In this document: positions 1 to 8,362 of the stretch, piece by piece
Layout: each line of letters starts with the position of its first letter
Position numbering within the stretch: position 1 is the first letter of the stretch
Assembly: GCA_007133115.1 (NCBI GenBank)
Contig: SLNI01000284.1
Coordinates: 1-11,876, forward strand
Direction of reading: 5' to 3'
DNA from: Thioalkalivibrio sp.
GTDB taxonomy: Bacteria; Pseudomonadota; Gammaproteobacteria; Ectothiorhodospirales; Ectothiorhodospiraceae
Length of the DNA: 11,876 nucleotides
Program-made: the position numbers and the translations under genes
Notes under the pieces: generated by a model
The model's database searches: none
Seen by the model: the letters and a program-made list of their open reading frames with translations, nothing else
What the model was told of the DNA's origin: nothing

Positions 1-713
1 CTATGGGCGATGGCGCCATTCGCGAACACGGCGATATCCGTGGTCCCTCCGCCGATGTCGACCAGGCACACGCCGAGATCCTTCTCATCCTCCGTCAGCA
101 CCGCGTAACTGGAGGCCAGTTGCTCGAGGATGATGTCGTCCACCCGGAGACCGCAGCGTTCCACGCATTTGACGATGTTCTGCGCGGCCGAAACAGCCCC
201 TGTCACGAGGTGAACCCGTGCCTCCAACCGCACGCCTGACATCCCGATCGGGTCCCGGATCCCCTCCTGACCATCGATGATGTATTCCTGAGGGAGCACA
301 TGCAGGATGCGCTGGTCGGCGGGAATCGCGATGGCTCGCGCCGCATCGATGACCCGCTCCACGTCGCCCACACTGACTTCCTGGACCCGGATCGCGACCA
401 CGCCGGTGGAGTTGTAGCTCTTGATGTGGCTGCCCGCGATACCCGTGTGCACCGAGTGAATCTCGCAGCCCGCCATCAACTCGGCTTCCTCGACCGCTCG
501 TTGGATCGACTGCACCGTCGACTCGATGTTGACCACCACGCCCTTCTTCAGCCCGCGCGAAGGGCAGGAACCGATGCCGATGATCTCGATGCCACCATCG
601 TCGTTCAGTTCGCCGACGACCGCCTCGATCTTCGATGTCCCGATGTCCAACCCGACGATCAGACCCTGTTCGCCCTTCTTCGCCATTACGCTGCGGCCCG
701 CCTTTCGTTTCAT
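1..713 (-). CDS. ftsA: FtsA, actin-like divisome membrane tether (partial, C-terminal part outside window)
   Basis: FtsA is the actin-family ATPase that anchors FtsZ filaments to the inner membrane and recruits later division proteins. The first 237 residues are visible. The phosphate-1 loop GLDIGTSK lies at residues 21-28 and the phosphate-2 motif DIGGGTTDIAVF at 219-230. By analogy with E. coli FtsA, the FtsA-specific 1C subdomain should span about residues 93-171. The rest of domain 2 and the C-terminal membrane-binding helix are outside the window. The start at 713 forms an ATGA overlap with the ftsQ stop and has AGAGG 10 nt upstream. A second in-frame ATG at 686 (Met10) would give an N-terminus starting MAKKGEQ, also plausible. 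Identification is secure; the exact start is less so. ftsZ would be expected next, beyond position 1. Confidence 0.97.
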   Translation of the reverse strand, partial: MKRKAGRSVMAKKGEQGLIVGLDIGTSKIEAVVGELNDDGGIEIIGIGSCPSRGLKKGVVVNIESTVQSIQRAVEEAELMAGCEIHSVHTGIAGSHIKSYNSTGVVAIRVQEVSVGDVERVIDAARAIAIPADQRILHVLPQEYIIDGQEGIRDPIGMSGVRLEARVHLVTGAVSAAQNIVKCVERCGLRVDDIILEQLASSYAVLTEDEKDLGVCLVDIGGGTTDIAVFANGAIAH

Positions 714-1495
714 GGATTGATTGCCTCTGGTTCCGCGTCGGCTTCACTGGTCTGCCAGGCGACGGAAACGCCCCGCGGGTAGCGAAGGTCCACGCGCTCG
801 AGGGGTTCGGGGTGGCGTGCGCGCAGAATCGGCATCAACGCCACCAACTGGTCCAGTCGCGCCAGGTCGGGATCGCGGCCCATCAGGACCTGCCCGCCTC
901 CCTCGAGCTGGATGCTCCAGGCATGGCGCGCGCTCTCCCGGACCCCGGCCACGCCCAAACCACCATCGGCAAGCCGTGCCGAGGCGTCCAGGTATCGGTG
1001 CATCAACTGCACCTGACGCCCGTGTTCGCCCTCGAGTGCGGGCAGGAATTCCCATTCGTTGAGGTCAACCGGGCCGAAGACTTCGCCATGGCGGTCCACG
1101 AGCCGGTCATTGCCCCAGCGGGCGACCGGTATCGGGCGTGTGACCTGCACCTCGAGGGTATCGGGCCAACGCTTGCGCAGTCGCACGGACTCCACCCATG
1201 GCAGGGAGGCAAGATCGGCGTGCACCTCGTTCAGATCCAGCGCAAAGAACCCGCGCGCGCGTCCGTCCAAGGCGCGTTCGACTTCCGGAATTCCGATACG
1301 GTCCTGATCCCCGCGGAGGTCGACGCGTTCGATCATCCACAGTGAACCGGTGTCCACCCGACCCAGAGCGCTGACCCCCAGCACCAGCAGCGCGGCGAAC
1401 GCCATCCCCGCGAGGACCCGCGTGGTCGCCCGGAAGGCGGGGCGCATGCGTTGCACCCATGGCTCGCGCGGCGTCTGGCGACGAATCCTGCGCAT
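710..1495 (-). CDS. ftsQ: FtsQ, bitopic cell division protein with POTRA domain
   Basis: FtsQ is the periplasmic scaffold that links FtsK and the FtsB/FtsL pair in the divisome. The 261-residue product, close to the 276 of E. coli, has a basic cytoplasmic N-terminus (MRRIRRQ). A single membrane segment follows at about residues 26-45. A POTRA domain lies at about 55-121, opening with IERVDLRG and ending PDTLEVQVTR. The beta domain that follows includes VDLRYPRGVSVAW at about 235-247, a typical FtsQ late motif. The start at 1495 shares one base with the ddlB stop (TGATG), and GGAG lies 10 nt upstream. Met17 is a possible shorter start but would remove much of the basic segment before the membrane helix. 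The stop overlaps the ftsA start by 4 nt. FtsQ is poorly conserved, so the call also rests on its place between ddlB and ftsA. Confidence 0.95.
   Translation of the reverse strand: MRRIRRQTPREPWVQRMRPAFRATTRVLAGMAFAALLVLGVSALGRVDTGSLWMIERVDLRGDQDRIGIPEVERALDGRARGFFALDLNEVHADLASLPWVESVRLRKRWPDTLEVQVTRPIPVARWGNDRLVDRHGEVFGPVDLNEWEFLPALEGEHGRQVQLMHRYLDASARLADGGLGVAGVRESARHAWSIQLEGGGQVLMGRDPDLARLDQLVALMPILRARHPEPLERVDLRYPRGVSVAWQTSEADAEPEAINP
724..728 (-). promoter_or_regulatory. Probable ribosome binding site of ftsA
   Basis: AGAGG lies 10 nt upstream of the ftsA ATG at 713, inside the ftsQ 3' end. It favours this start over the in-frame ATG at 686, which has only a distant GAAAGG. Confidence 0.5.
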
Positions 1496-2442
1496 CAGTC
1501 GGTTGCTCCATTTCGGAAACTGGTGTCGAGGATGCGCAGGCAGAGTTCATCGAACCCGATGCCGGCCTGCGCGGCCGCCTTGGGGACCAGGCTGTGGTCG
1601 GTCATCCCGGGTACCGTGTTCACCTCGATCAGGTAGTTCTCGCCATGTACGTCCTGCAACAGATCGACCCGGCCCCAGCCATAGCCGTCGATGGCGGCGA
1701 AGGCGCTGAGTGCCAGCGTCTGCAACTCGATCTGCGCAGCCGTATCCAGCGGCGGCGGACACAGATAGCGGGTCGTGTCCGACTGGTACTTGGCCTGGTA
1801 ATCGTAGAAGTGCCCGGGCGTCTCGATCTGGATGACGGGCAACGGCTGGTTGCCCAGAATGGCAACCGTGTACTCTCGGCCGGTAATCCACTGCTCGGCA
1901 AAAATCTCGCCAGGCTGTGTCCGCGCGGCCTGATAGGCCGCTTGCAATTCCTCGGCTCGCTGGACCCGGGTCAGACCCAGGCTGGAGCCACCCCGTGACG
2001 GCTTGACGATCAGAGGAAGGCCCAGCGCATCCGCCACCGACGCCGGGTCGAAATCGGCAGACAGCAGTCTGTAGGGGGCGCTGGGCAGATTGGTGCCCGA
2101 CCAAAGGCGCTTGCAAGCCAGCTTGTCCATTCCGAGAGCGGAACCCAGAACACCCGACCCGGTATAGGGGACTCCCGCGATCTCGAGGCAACCCTGCAGC
2201 GTTCCGTCCTCTCCCCCCATTCCGTGCAGCGCGATGAAGGCCCGGTCGAAGCCCAGCAGATCCAGATTTCGCGCACGCGCCTCGGTAAGGTCGATCGCCA
2301 CCACATCGACACCGGCGCGCTGCAGCGCCTGAAAGACCGCCTGGCCACTGGCAAGCGAGATCTCGCGCTCTCCGGACCAGCCCCCCATCAGTACCGCCAC
2401 GCGGCCGTAACGATCGGCCTGCTGTGTTGACGTTCGTGTCAT
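1495..2442 (-). CDS. ddlB: D-alanine--D-alanine ligase
   Basis: Ddl joins two D-Ala molecules using ATP, giving the dipeptide that MurF attaches to the UDP-MurNAc tripeptide. The 315-residue protein has an ATP-grasp fold. The N-terminal GGWSGEREISL (20-30) contains Glu25, matching the D-Ala1-binding Glu15 of E. coli DdlB. GGSSLG lies at 161-166. DYQAKY at 224-229 carries Lys228 and Tyr229; Tyr at this position (E. coli Tyr216) marks a D-Ala-D-Ala enzyme, whereas depsipeptide (D-lactate) ligases carry Phe. WGRVD (256-260) and LIEVNTVPGMTDHSL (281-295) supply Arg258 and the metal ligands Glu283 and Asn285. About ten residues precede the first strand compared with E. coli. The start forms an ATGA overlap with the murB stop and has AGGAG 8 nt upstream. 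The ddlB-ftsQ-ftsA order is as in E. coli. Confidence 0.97.
   Translation of the reverse strand: MTRTSTQQADRYGRVAVLMGGWSGEREISLASGQAVFQALQRAGVDVVAIDLTEARARNLDLLGFDRAFIALHGMGGEDGTLQGCLEIAGVPYTGSGVLGSALGMDKLACKRLWSGTNLPSAPYRLLSADFDPASVADALGLPLIVKPSRGGSSLGLTRVQRAEELQAAYQAARTQPGEIFAEQWITGREYTVAILGNQPLPVIQIETPGHFYDYQAKYQSDTTRYLCPPPLDTAAQIELQTLALSAFAAIDGYGWGRVDLLQDVHGENYLIEVNTVPGMTDHSLVPKAAAQAGIGFDELCLRILDTSFRNGATD
1506..1509 (-). promoter_or_regulatory. Probable ribosome binding site of ftsQ
   Basis: GGAG lies 10 nt upstream of the ftsQ ATG at 1495, within the ddlB 3' end. It supports Met1 over Met17. The spacing is slightly long. Confidence 0.55.
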
Positions 2443-3347
2443 ACCGGCTTCTCCTGGCGTCCCAAAACGCGAACCTCCGGCTGCAGCCGGACCCCGAACT
2501 TCTTCTGTACTTCCTGTTGCACGGTTTCGATCAGCCTTTCGATATCGGCTGCGGTGGCATGTCCGTCGTGCGTGATGAAATTGGCATGCTTGCGCGAGAC
2601 CTCGGCCAGCCCCTGGCGCAGCCCCTTCAGCCCGGCCTGTTCGATCAACGCGGCAGCATGCCCACCCTCCGGATTCCGGAATACCGAACCGCAGGAGGGA
2701 AGGCCGAGGGGCTGCCGCTCCGCCCGCTCCCGAAGCAGCCCCTGTATCCGTTCCTTTGCGGCCGACGGATCTCCAGGCTGCAGATGCAACACGGCTCTCA
2801 GAAACAGTTCGCCCTCGACCCCGCGCGCCTCCCGGTAACCGATGGCGTAGTCGTCAGGCGTGCGCACTCGACGCAGACCCCGACCATCCATGGTTTCGAC
2901 CCAGTCCACCAACGGCCAGATCTCCCCGCCCCAGGCACCCGCGTTCATGGCCAGGGCGCCACCGATGGTGCCCGGGATACCGGCAAGAAACTCGGCACCC
3001 GTCAGACCCTCGTTCGCACAGAAACGGGCGGCCTGGGCACAGGCCAGGCCAGCCCCCAGCTCGACCCGCTCCGGATCCACCCGCAAGCGCTGGTTGAGCG
3101 TCCCGGCCAGGTGGATCACCACGCCTTCAACCCCGCCATCACGGATCAGCACATTGCTGCCCAGCCCCAGAATCATCCGTGGAAGCGATTCGGGAATGGC
3201 AGCGAGGAAATGCGCGAGATCGTCCGCGTCCTCCGGCTCGAACAGCCAGTCTGCGGGGCCGCCGACCCGCCAGGAGGTCAGGGGCGCGAGCATCCCATTG
3301 CGTTCGAGGCGACCCCGGACCCGCAGATTGGCGACCGCACTCAACAT
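2439..3347 (-). CDS. murB: UDP-N-acetylenolpyruvoylglucosamine reductase, type II
   Basis: MurB is the FAD enzyme that reduces UDP-GlcNAc-enolpyruvate with NADPH to UDP-MurNAc, the substrate of MurC. The 302-residue protein shows the FAD-binding segments [10 protein letters not shown] (24-33), [12 protein letters not shown] (61-72) and [20 protein letters not shown] (113-132). It has the catalytic-site Arg172 in GYRE, the proton donor Ser221 in CGSVFRNP, and Glu291 in QPEVR. The short length and the motif spacing fit type II MurB, without the loop insertion of the 342-residue E. coli type I enzyme. The frame stays open upstream to 3785, but the ATG at 3347 is preferred. The fold begins right after it, GGGAGGG lies 3 nt upstream, and it overlaps murC by only 7 nt. 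Met19 is a less likely start, since it sits just before the first FAD motif. The stop overlaps ddlB by 4 nt. Confidence 0.96.
   Translation of the reverse strand: MLSAVANLRVRGRLERNGMLAPLTSWRVGGPADWLFEPEDADDLAHFLAAIPESLPRMILGLGSNVLIRDGGVEGVVIHLAGTLNQRLRVDPERVELGAGLACAQAARFCANEGLTGAEFLAGIPGTIGGALAMNAGAWGGEIWPLVDWVETMDGRGLRRVRTPDDYAIGYREARGVEGELFLRAVLHLQPGDPSAAKERIQGLLRERAERQPLGLPSCGSVFRNPEGGHAAALIEQAGLKGLRQGLAEVSRKHANFITHDGHATAADIERLIETVQQEVQKKFGVRLQPEVRVLGRQEKPV
2451..2455 (-). promoter_or_regulatory. Ribosome binding site of ddlB
   Basis: AGGAG lies 8 nt upstream of the ddlB ATG at 2442, inside the last codons of murB. It is among the clearest Shine-Dalgarno sites in the window and supports the ten-residue N-terminal extension relative to E. 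coli DdlB. Confidence 0.8.
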
Positions 3348-4768
3348 GAGCCCTCCCGCCCCAGCGCACCGGGCAGGCGGGCCGCGAGCTGGCCCACGTC
3401 GCCCGCGCCCTGGGTGATGACGACATCGCCGTCGCGCAACAAACCGGAAAGCACCTCCGGAACGGCCTGCACCGACTCGACGAACACCGGCTCCACACGC
3501 CCCCGCAAGCGGACCGCACGCGCCAGACTCCGACCGTCTGCGCTCGGTATCGGGGCTTCGCCCGCCCGGTAAACGTCGAGCAATACCAGTCCGTCCGGGA
3601 GCGAGAGCACCTCGGCGAAATCTTCGAAAAGATCCCGGGTCCGTGTGAACCGGTGGGGTTGGAACACGAGGATCAGCCGTCTTTCCGGCCAGGCCGCACG
3701 GGCCGCCTCGAGCGTTGCGGCAATCTCGCGGGGATGGTGGCCGTAGTCGTCGACCAGGGTCACCTGCCCCGCAGGGATCGGACACTCCTGAACCTGGAAT
3801 CGGCGGCCGATGCCCTGGAAGCCTTCGAGCGCGCGTTGCATCGCATCCGGGGAAACGTCCAGCTCGTGCGCCACGGCGGCCGCAGCCAGCGCGTTCAGCA
3901 CGTTGTGTCGGCCCGGAAGGTTGAGCACCACGGCGAACGGTTCGTGCCCCGGGATACTGAGATCGAAATGGGTGCGGATGCCCACCTGGCGGAGATTCAT
4001 CGCGCGCACATCCGCGTCCTCCTCGAGACCGTAGATGAGGCGTGGACGCTGAAGACGATCCAGCAGGGAACGCACCTCCGGATCATCGCCACAGAGCACC
4101 GCGAGCCCGTAGAACGGCAGGTGGTGAAGAAACTCGAGAAAGGTCTCGCGAAGCCGGCCGAAATCGCCCCCATAGGTGGCCAAGTGGTCGGCGTCGATGT
4201 TCGTCACGACGCTGATCATCGGCTGCAGGTGCAGGAAGGACGCGTCGCTCTCGTCGGCTTCCGCCACGAGATACTGGCCCTGTCCGAGGCTCGAATGGCT
4301 GGCCGTACTATTCAGGCGTCCGCCGATCACGAAGGTCGGATCCAGCCCGGCCTCACCGAGAATGCTGGCGATCAGGCTGGTGGTGGTGGTCTTGCCGTGG
4401 GTACCGGCAACGGCGATGCCGAGACGGAAGCGCATGAGTTCCGCCAGCATCTCCGCCCGGCGCACGACCGGTATGCCGCGCTCCCGTGCCGCGCGCGCTT
4501 CCGGGTTCGCGGGATCAATCGCCGTGGATACGACCAGAACGTCCGCGTCGGCCACCTGCGCCGGATCGTGACCACGCGCGATCGGGATACCCAATCCGGA
4601 GAGCCGCCGGGTCATGCCGGATTCCTGAAGATCGGAACCCGAGACCTGGTATCCGAGTTGGTGCAGGACCTCGGCGATCCCTCCCATGCCCGCACCGCCG
4701 ATGCCAACGAAGTGGATCCGACGAATCCGGCGCATGAGGCGTTGAGCGGGGATGGGCCTGGAGGTCAT
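3341..4768 (-). CDS. murC: UDP-N-acetylmuramate--L-alanine ligase
   Basis: MurC is the ATP-dependent cytoplasmic ligase that adds L-Ala, the first stem-peptide residue, to UDP-MurNAc. The 475-residue protein (E. coli 491) has the three-domain Mur ligase layout. The N-terminal UDP-binding loop [12 protein letters not shown] is at 22-33. The ATP P-loop GTHGKTTTT is at 122-130. EADESDASF (170-178) and NIDADHL (190-196) follow, with GRHNVLNA at 296-303. DDYGHHP (350-356) and FQPHRFTRT (369-377) are hallmarks of MurC, with GAGDVG (464-469) near the end. The start at 4768 forms an ATGA overlap with the murG stop and has GAGGGG 6 nt upstream. Met12 is a possible alternative with no better support. 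A run of ACC threonine codons in the P-loop gives a GGT-repeat look on the plus strand and needs no other explanation. Confidence 0.98.
   Translation of the reverse strand: MTSRPIPAQRLMRRIRRIHFVGIGGAGMGGIAEVLHQLGYQVSGSDLQESGMTRRLSGLGIPIARGHDPAQVADADVLVVSTAIDPANPEARAARERGIPVVRRAEMLAELMRFRLGIAVAGTHGKTTTTSLIASILGEAGLDPTFVIGGRLNSTASHSSLGQGQYLVAEADESDASFLHLQPMISVVTNIDADHLATYGGDFGRLRETFLEFLHHLPFYGLAVLCGDDPEVRSLLDRLQRPRLIYGLEEDADVRAMNLRQVGIRTHFDLSIPGHEPFAVVLNLPGRHNVLNALAAAAVAHELDVSPDAMQRALEGFQGIGRRFQVQECPIPAGQVTLVDDYGHHPREIAATLEAARAAWPERRLILVFQPHRFTRTRDLFEDFAEVLSLPDGLVLLDVYRAGEAPIPSADGRSLARAVRLRGRVEPVFVESVQAVPEVLSGLLRDGDVVITQGAGDVGQLAARLPGALGREGSC
3351..3357 (-). promoter_or_regulatory. Probable ribosome binding site of murB
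   Basis: GGGAGGG lies 3 nt upstream of the murB ATG at 3347, inside the murC 3' end. The spacing is short for a Shine-Dalgarno, but it is purine-rich and supports this start over codons further upstream in a frame open to 3785. Confidence 0.6.
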
Positions 4769-5853
4769 GACGTACCCCTCACCGCTTCCAGGCAGGCTTC
4801 GGCCAGCACGTCCGCGGCATCCGCGGTCGACGCCGCACGCGCCTTCACGGCGCGGTCGAGGAGCTTTTCGCGGTGCAACGAACGCATCAAGCCCGCCAGG
4901 TGTTCGGGGGTGAGATCGGCGTCGGCGACCGTCCAGGCGGCCCCGATACGAACGAGGAAGCCTGCGTTTGCGGTCTGATGATCATCAACGGCATGCGGGT
5001 AGGGTACGAACACGGCCGGCAAGCCCGCTGCGGCAACCTCCGAGACCGTCAATGCACCCGCGCGACAGATCACCAGGTCCGCCCAACCGTAGGCCTCCGC
5101 CATGTCATCGATGAAGGCTGTGATCTCGGCATCGATCCCGGCGGATTTGTAGACTTCCAGCGCGAGATCGAGTGTCCGGTCACCCGCCTGGTGACGGATT
5201 TTCGGACGCTGTTCCTCGGGCAGAAGGGCAAACGCAGCGGGTACGACGCGGTTGAGCGTTTTCGCACCGAGACTTCCGCCGAGAACCAGCACTCGAAGGG
5301 GCCCGGAACGCCCGGCCCAGCGTTTTTCAGGTACGTCCAGCGCAGCGATGTCACGCCGCACCGGGTTACCGATCACCGTGGCGGCGGTCGTGGCTGAAAA
5401 GCTTCCGGGAAAGGCACAGAAAACACGGTCCGCGACCTTGGCAAGCCAGCGGTTGGTCAAACCGGCAACGGCGTTCTGCTCGTGCACCAGCAGCGTACGA
5501 CCCAGCGCCGCGGCCATCAGGCCACCGGGCCCAGCGGCGAACCCGCCGAAACCCACCACCACCTCGGGCCGCAACCGCAGCATCAACGCCAAGGCCGACC
5601 AGAGCGAAAGGCCCAGCTTCCAGGGCGCGAGCAGCAGGCTCGTCCAGCGTTTGCCTCTCAAGCCGGAGATCGGAAGCGTATACAGCGCGATGGCCGCCCG
5701 GGGTACCAACGTGGCCTCGATGCCCCGGGAGGTGCCCAGCCAGGATACCTGGCAGCCACGGTCACGCAGGACCGCCGCCAGCGCGAGCCCGGGAAACACG
5801 TGGCCACCCGTGCCCCCGGCCATGATGAGGATATGCGGCGAGCGCGCGTTCAT
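4765..5853 (-). CDS. murG: MurG, lipid I GlcNAc transferase
   Basis: MurG is the membrane-associated GT-B glycosyltransferase that moves GlcNAc from UDP-GlcNAc to lipid I, giving lipid II on the inner face of the membrane. The 362-residue product (E. coli 355) shows the glycine-rich loops GGTGGHVFP (13-21, with His18 matching E. coli His19), GFGGFAAGP (101-109) and LGGSLGAKT (191-199). HEQNAVAG (124-131) is the usual acceptor-side motif. [10 protein letters not shown] (263-272) holds the Glu272 expected to contact the UDP-GlcNAc ribose. The frame stays open upstream as far as 7149, beneath ftsW. The ATG at 5853 is chosen because the Rossmann fold starts six residues later and because it makes an ATGA overlap with the ftsW stop. 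No good Shine-Dalgarno is seen: an AGGA sits about 16 nt away, so coupling to ftsW translation is likely. Confidence 0.97.
   Translation of the reverse strand: MNARSPHILIMAGGTGGHVFPGLALAAVLRDRGCQVSWLGTSRGIEATLVPRAAIALYTLPISGLRGKRWTSLLLAPWKLGLSLWSALALMLRLRPEVVVGFGGFAAGPGGLMAAALGRTLLVHEQNAVAGLTNRWLAKVADRVFCAFPGSFSATTAATVIGNPVRRDIAALDVPEKRWAGRSGPLRVLVLGGSLGAKTLNRVVPAAFALLPEEQRPKIRHQAGDRTLDLALEVYKSAGIDAEITAFIDDMAEAYGWADLVICRAGALTVSEVAAAGLPAVFVPYPHAVDDHQTANAGFLVRIGAAWTVADADLTPEHLAGLMRSLHREKLLDRAVKARAASTADAADVLAEACLEAVRGTS
4775..4780 (-). promoter_or_regulatory. Ribosome binding site of murC
   Basis: GAGGGG lies 6 nt upstream of the murC ATG at 4768, inside the last codons of murG. It supports Met1 over the internal Met12. 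Confidence 0.7.
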
Positions 5854-7022
5854 GACGCCCGGCCGCGGTTCCTGGGCACAGGAACCTGCGCCTCCCATTG
5901 CACCCGCGCGAGCAGTCCCATGGCCGCCAGGGTCACGATCAGCGAACTGCCGCCGTAACTGAGGAAAGGCAGCGTGAGTCCTTTGGTCGGTAAGACCCCC
6001 ATGTTCACACCAAGGTTGATCGCAGCCTGCAGCCCGATCCAGATGCCGATGCCGAAGGCGACGTGGGATCCGAAGGCATGTCCGCCGCGCTCCGCACGCA
6101 GCGCGATCACGAAGCAGCGCCAGACCAATAGCGTGAATAGCGCGATCAACACCGCGACGCCGGCGAACCCGAATTCCTCGGCGAAGACAGCGAAAAGAAA
6201 GTCGTTGTGCGCCTCGGGCAGGTAGAACAGCTTCTGCACGCTGCCCCCGAGACCGGCGCCGAACCACGCGCCCGAGCCGATCGCAATCAGCGACTGGGTC
6301 AGCTGAAACCCGGTTGCGAAGGGGTCCTGCCAGGGATCCAGAAACGCGGTTAATCGAGCGACGCGGTAGGGTGTGGCCAGGGCCATCACGCTCATGGCCA
6401 GCGCAATCGTCGCGCCGAGTGCGGCAAACTGCCAGAGCTTTGCTCCGGCCAGGAAAAGCATCCCCATACCGATCGCCAGCATGATTACGGCGCCCCCGAA
6501 ATCCGGTTGCAGCAACAACAACACGGTGCCGAGTCCGAGCGCGATCAATGGACGCATGAATCCGACGAAGTGCAGGCGAAGATTGGAATAATGGCGAACG
6601 ATATACCCGGCCATGTACAGGACCACGAGCAGCTTCACGGGCTCGGATACCTGAAGGTTGAACACGCCCAGGGGGATCCAGCGGGTCGCGCCATTGACCG
6701 TGCGACCGACACCGGGGATCAGCACCACGACCAGCAGCAGCAGGATCAACACCAGCAGGAGGGGGCCCGCGTTCTCCCAGCGACGTAGTGGCACCCACCA
6801 GAACACGAGGCCAGCCAGCAAGCCGAGCGCCGCGAACAGGACCTGTCGATGGAAGAAGTAGAACGGCTCGCCGTAATTGCGGCTGGCCAGGTCCATCGAA
6901 GCGGAAGCAACCATCACCAGACCAATGCCGAGGAGCGAAGCAACGGCAAACAGCATGGGCAGGTCCAGTCCCGTCACGAGCCGGGAGGCCGAGATGGAAG
7001 GATGGGCAAGACGCGCGGTCAT
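5850..7022 (-). CDS. ftsW: FtsW, SEDS-family septal peptidoglycan glycosyltransferase
   Basis: FtsW is the multi-pass inner-membrane SEDS polymerase that, with its partner FtsI, builds septal glycan strands from lipid II. The 390-residue protein has about ten hydrophobic segments. SEDS signatures are GVGRTVNGATRWI (104-116), FNLQVSEPVKL (121-131) and LLQPDFGG (170-177). The extracytoplasmic PEAHNDFLF (269-277) contains Asp274, which aligns with the catalytic Asp297 of E. coli FtsW. LPFLSYGGSSL (351-361) is near the C-terminus, and the tail is short and basic. The linked murG and division genes favour FtsW over its paralogue RodA. The frame is open to 7139, but the ATG at 7022 has GGGAG 8 nt upstream and makes an ATGA overlap with the murD stop. 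It gives a normal cytoplasmic N-terminus before the first membrane helix. The stop overlaps murG by 4 nt. Confidence 0.97.
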   Translation of the reverse strand: MTARLAHPSISASRLVTGLDLPMLFAVASLLGIGLVMVASASMDLASRNYGEPFYFFHRQVLFAALGLLAGLVFWWVPLRRWENAGPLLLVLILLLLVVVLIPGVGRTVNGATRWIPLGVFNLQVSEPVKLLVVLYMAGYIVRHYSNLRLHFVGFMRPLIALGLGTVLLLLQPDFGGAVIMLAIGMGMLFLAGAKLWQFAALGATIALAMSVMALATPYRVARLTAFLDPWQDPFATGFQLTQSLIAIGSGAWFGAGLGGSVQKLFYLPEAHNDFLFAVFAEEFGFAGVAVLIALFTLLVWRCFVIALRAERGGHAFGSHVAFGIGIWIGLQAAINLGVNMGVLPTKGLTLPFLSYGGSSLIVTLAAMGLLARVQWEAQVPVPRNRGRAS

Positions 7023-8362
7023 GTGCCCAACTCCCGAACGGCCCGTGCAAAGCGCTCGCCGCGCTCCGCGAAGCTGGAGAACATGTCGAGGCTGGCACAG
7101 GCGGGTGACAGCAGAACGGTATCGCCCGGTTGTGCCCATTCCGCGGCAACGGAGACGGCCTCTTCCATGCTGGTGACGAAGCGCAGCGGCACTAAGCCGT
7201 TCAGCGCCTGCGCGATCTGCGGGGCATCCACGCCGAGGAGAATCACGCCGCGGGTCTTGGCGACCAACGCGTCGGCCAGCGGCGCGAAATCCTGGCCCTT
7301 GCCCTGCCCGCCGGCGATCAGCACCAGCGGGCCGGTCAGCCCGCGGATCGCGGCCAGCGTAGCGCCCACATTGGTACCCTTGGAATCATCGATAAACTCG
7401 ACGCCGTCGTGGCAGCGCACGCGCTGGGACCGGTGACTCAGACCCGCAAAAGTGCTCAAGACCGGCAACAGGGGACGAGGATCGTCGACCCAGGGCCAGA
7501 CCAGGGCGAGGGCCGCCAGTACATTCAGCCAGTTGTGACGGCCATGGAGGGCCAGACCGGCTGTGGGCAGCAGCGCGCATTCGCCACGTGCAAGCCATGG
7601 CTCGCCCTCCACCTCGACCACACCAAAGGCGTCGGGTTGCGGGGGCGGGCTCAGACCGAAGGTGGTTCCAGCGCAGGTCCGTGACAAGGAGCGGAGCCTC
7701 TCGTCATCGCGATTCAACACCGGCTGGCGCGCACCTTGCAAAATCCGCATCTTCGCGGCGGTGTAGGCATCCATGTTCGGATAGCGGTCCAGGTGATCCG
7801 CCGAGATGTTCAGGATCGCCGCGGACGCAGCGCCGAGGTCGCTGGTGGTTTCCAATTGGAAGCTGGAGAGTTCCAGCACGTAGACTTCGGGATCGTCGCC
7901 GAGCAGGTCGAGCGCCGGCGGCCCCAGGTTGCCGCCGACCGCTGTGCGCAGTCCCAACGCGCGCAACAACTCGCCCGCCAGGGCCGTGACGGTGCTTTTC
8001 CCGTTCGAGCCCGTAATGGCAACCACCGGTTGCCTGGCTGTGCGCGCGAAAAGTTCGATATCACCGATCAATTCGCTACCTGCTGCCCGGGCAGCCTGCA
8101 GCCCAGGCAGGGAGACCGGCACACCGGGCGACACCACCAGGCGGCGCCAGCGGGTGGGATCCAGCGTGGACAGCGAACCCACCCAGGCGTTGGCTGCGCC
8201 CTGGATGTGGTTGAGTTCGGCCAGCCCTGGGGGATTTTCCCGTGTGTCGGTCACGGCCACCCGCTGTCCACGCGCCAGCAGGTGCCGGATCACGGACAGG
8301 CCCGTTGCCCCGAGCCCGACCACCAGGGTTTCCTGTTCCAATTGGGCGGCAGGAAGATTCAT
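7019..8362 (-). CDS. murD: UDP-N-acetylmuramoyl-L-alanine--D-glutamate ligase
   Basis: MurD is the ATP-dependent cytoplasmic ligase that adds D-Glu to UDP-MurNAc-L-Ala. The 447-residue protein (E. coli 438) begins with a UDP-binding Rossmann loop, [10 protein letters not shown] (14-23). The P-loop GSNGKST is at 118-124. ELSSFQLE (164-171) and ADHLDRY (188-194) follow. Lys204 in AAKMRI corresponds to the carbamylated lysine of E. coli MurD (Lys198). GRHNWLN is at 284-290 and DDSKGTN at 325-331. The C-terminal [11 protein letters not shown] (418-428) is strongly diagnostic of MurD. All three Mur ligase domains are intact. The start at 8362 makes an ATGA overlap with the mraY stop; only a weak GAAGA sits 4 nt upstream, so coupling to mraY is likely. 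The stop overlaps ftsW by 4 nt. Confidence 0.98.
   Translation of the reverse strand: MNLPAAQLEQETLVVGLGATGLSVIRHLLARGQRVAVTDTRENPPGLAELNHIQGAANAWVGSLSTLDPTRWRRLVVSPGVPVSLPGLQAARAAGSELIGDIELFARTARQPVVAITGSNGKSTVTALAGELLRALGLRTAVGGNLGPPALDLLGDDPEVYVLELSSFQLETTSDLGAASAAILNISADHLDRYPNMDAYTAAKMRILQGARQPVLNRDDERLRSLSRTCAGTTFGLSPPPQPDAFGVVEVEGEPWLARGECALLPTAGLALHGRHNWLNVLAALALVWPWVDDPRPLLPVLSTFAGLSHRSQRVRCHDGVEFIDDSKGTNVGATLAAIRGLTGPLVLIAGGQGKGQDFAPLADALVAKTRGVILLGVDAPQIAQALNGLVPLRFVTSMEEAVSVAAEWAQPGDTVLLSPACASLDMFSSFAERGERFARAVRELGT
7031..7035 (-). promoter_or_regulatory. Ribosome binding site of ftsW
   Basis: GGGAG lies 8 nt upstream of the ftsW ATG at 7022, within the murD 3' end. It selects this start over upstream in-frame codons reaching back to 7139. 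Confidence 0.7.

Noticed and set aside
85..747. A minus-strand open frame overlapping the ftsA region
   Set aside because: It is in a different frame from the clear FtsA translation (phosphate-1 and phosphate-2 motifs) and is Arg/Gly-rich with no domain. The real ftsA frame runs to the window edge without a stop.
4374..4391. A GGT-like trinucleotide repeat on the plus strand
   Set aside because: It is the run of threonine codons in the MurC P-loop GTHGKTTTT, fixed by the ATP-binding motif, not a microsatellite or regulatory repeat.
2424..4978. Two long plus-strand open frames (2424-3572 and 3653-4978) opposite murB and murC
   Set aside because: Their translations are rich in Arg, Gly, His and Gln with no motif, and they mirror strongly conserved genes. 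They are best read as shadows of GC-biased codon use.
4765..7149. A 794-codon open frame that could look like a large fused protein ending in MurG
   Set aside because: Only the last 362 residues are MurG. The upstream part is ftsW read in the wrong frame, giving Arg/Gly/Pro-rich sequence, while the true ftsW frame there encodes clear membrane helices and SEDS motifs.
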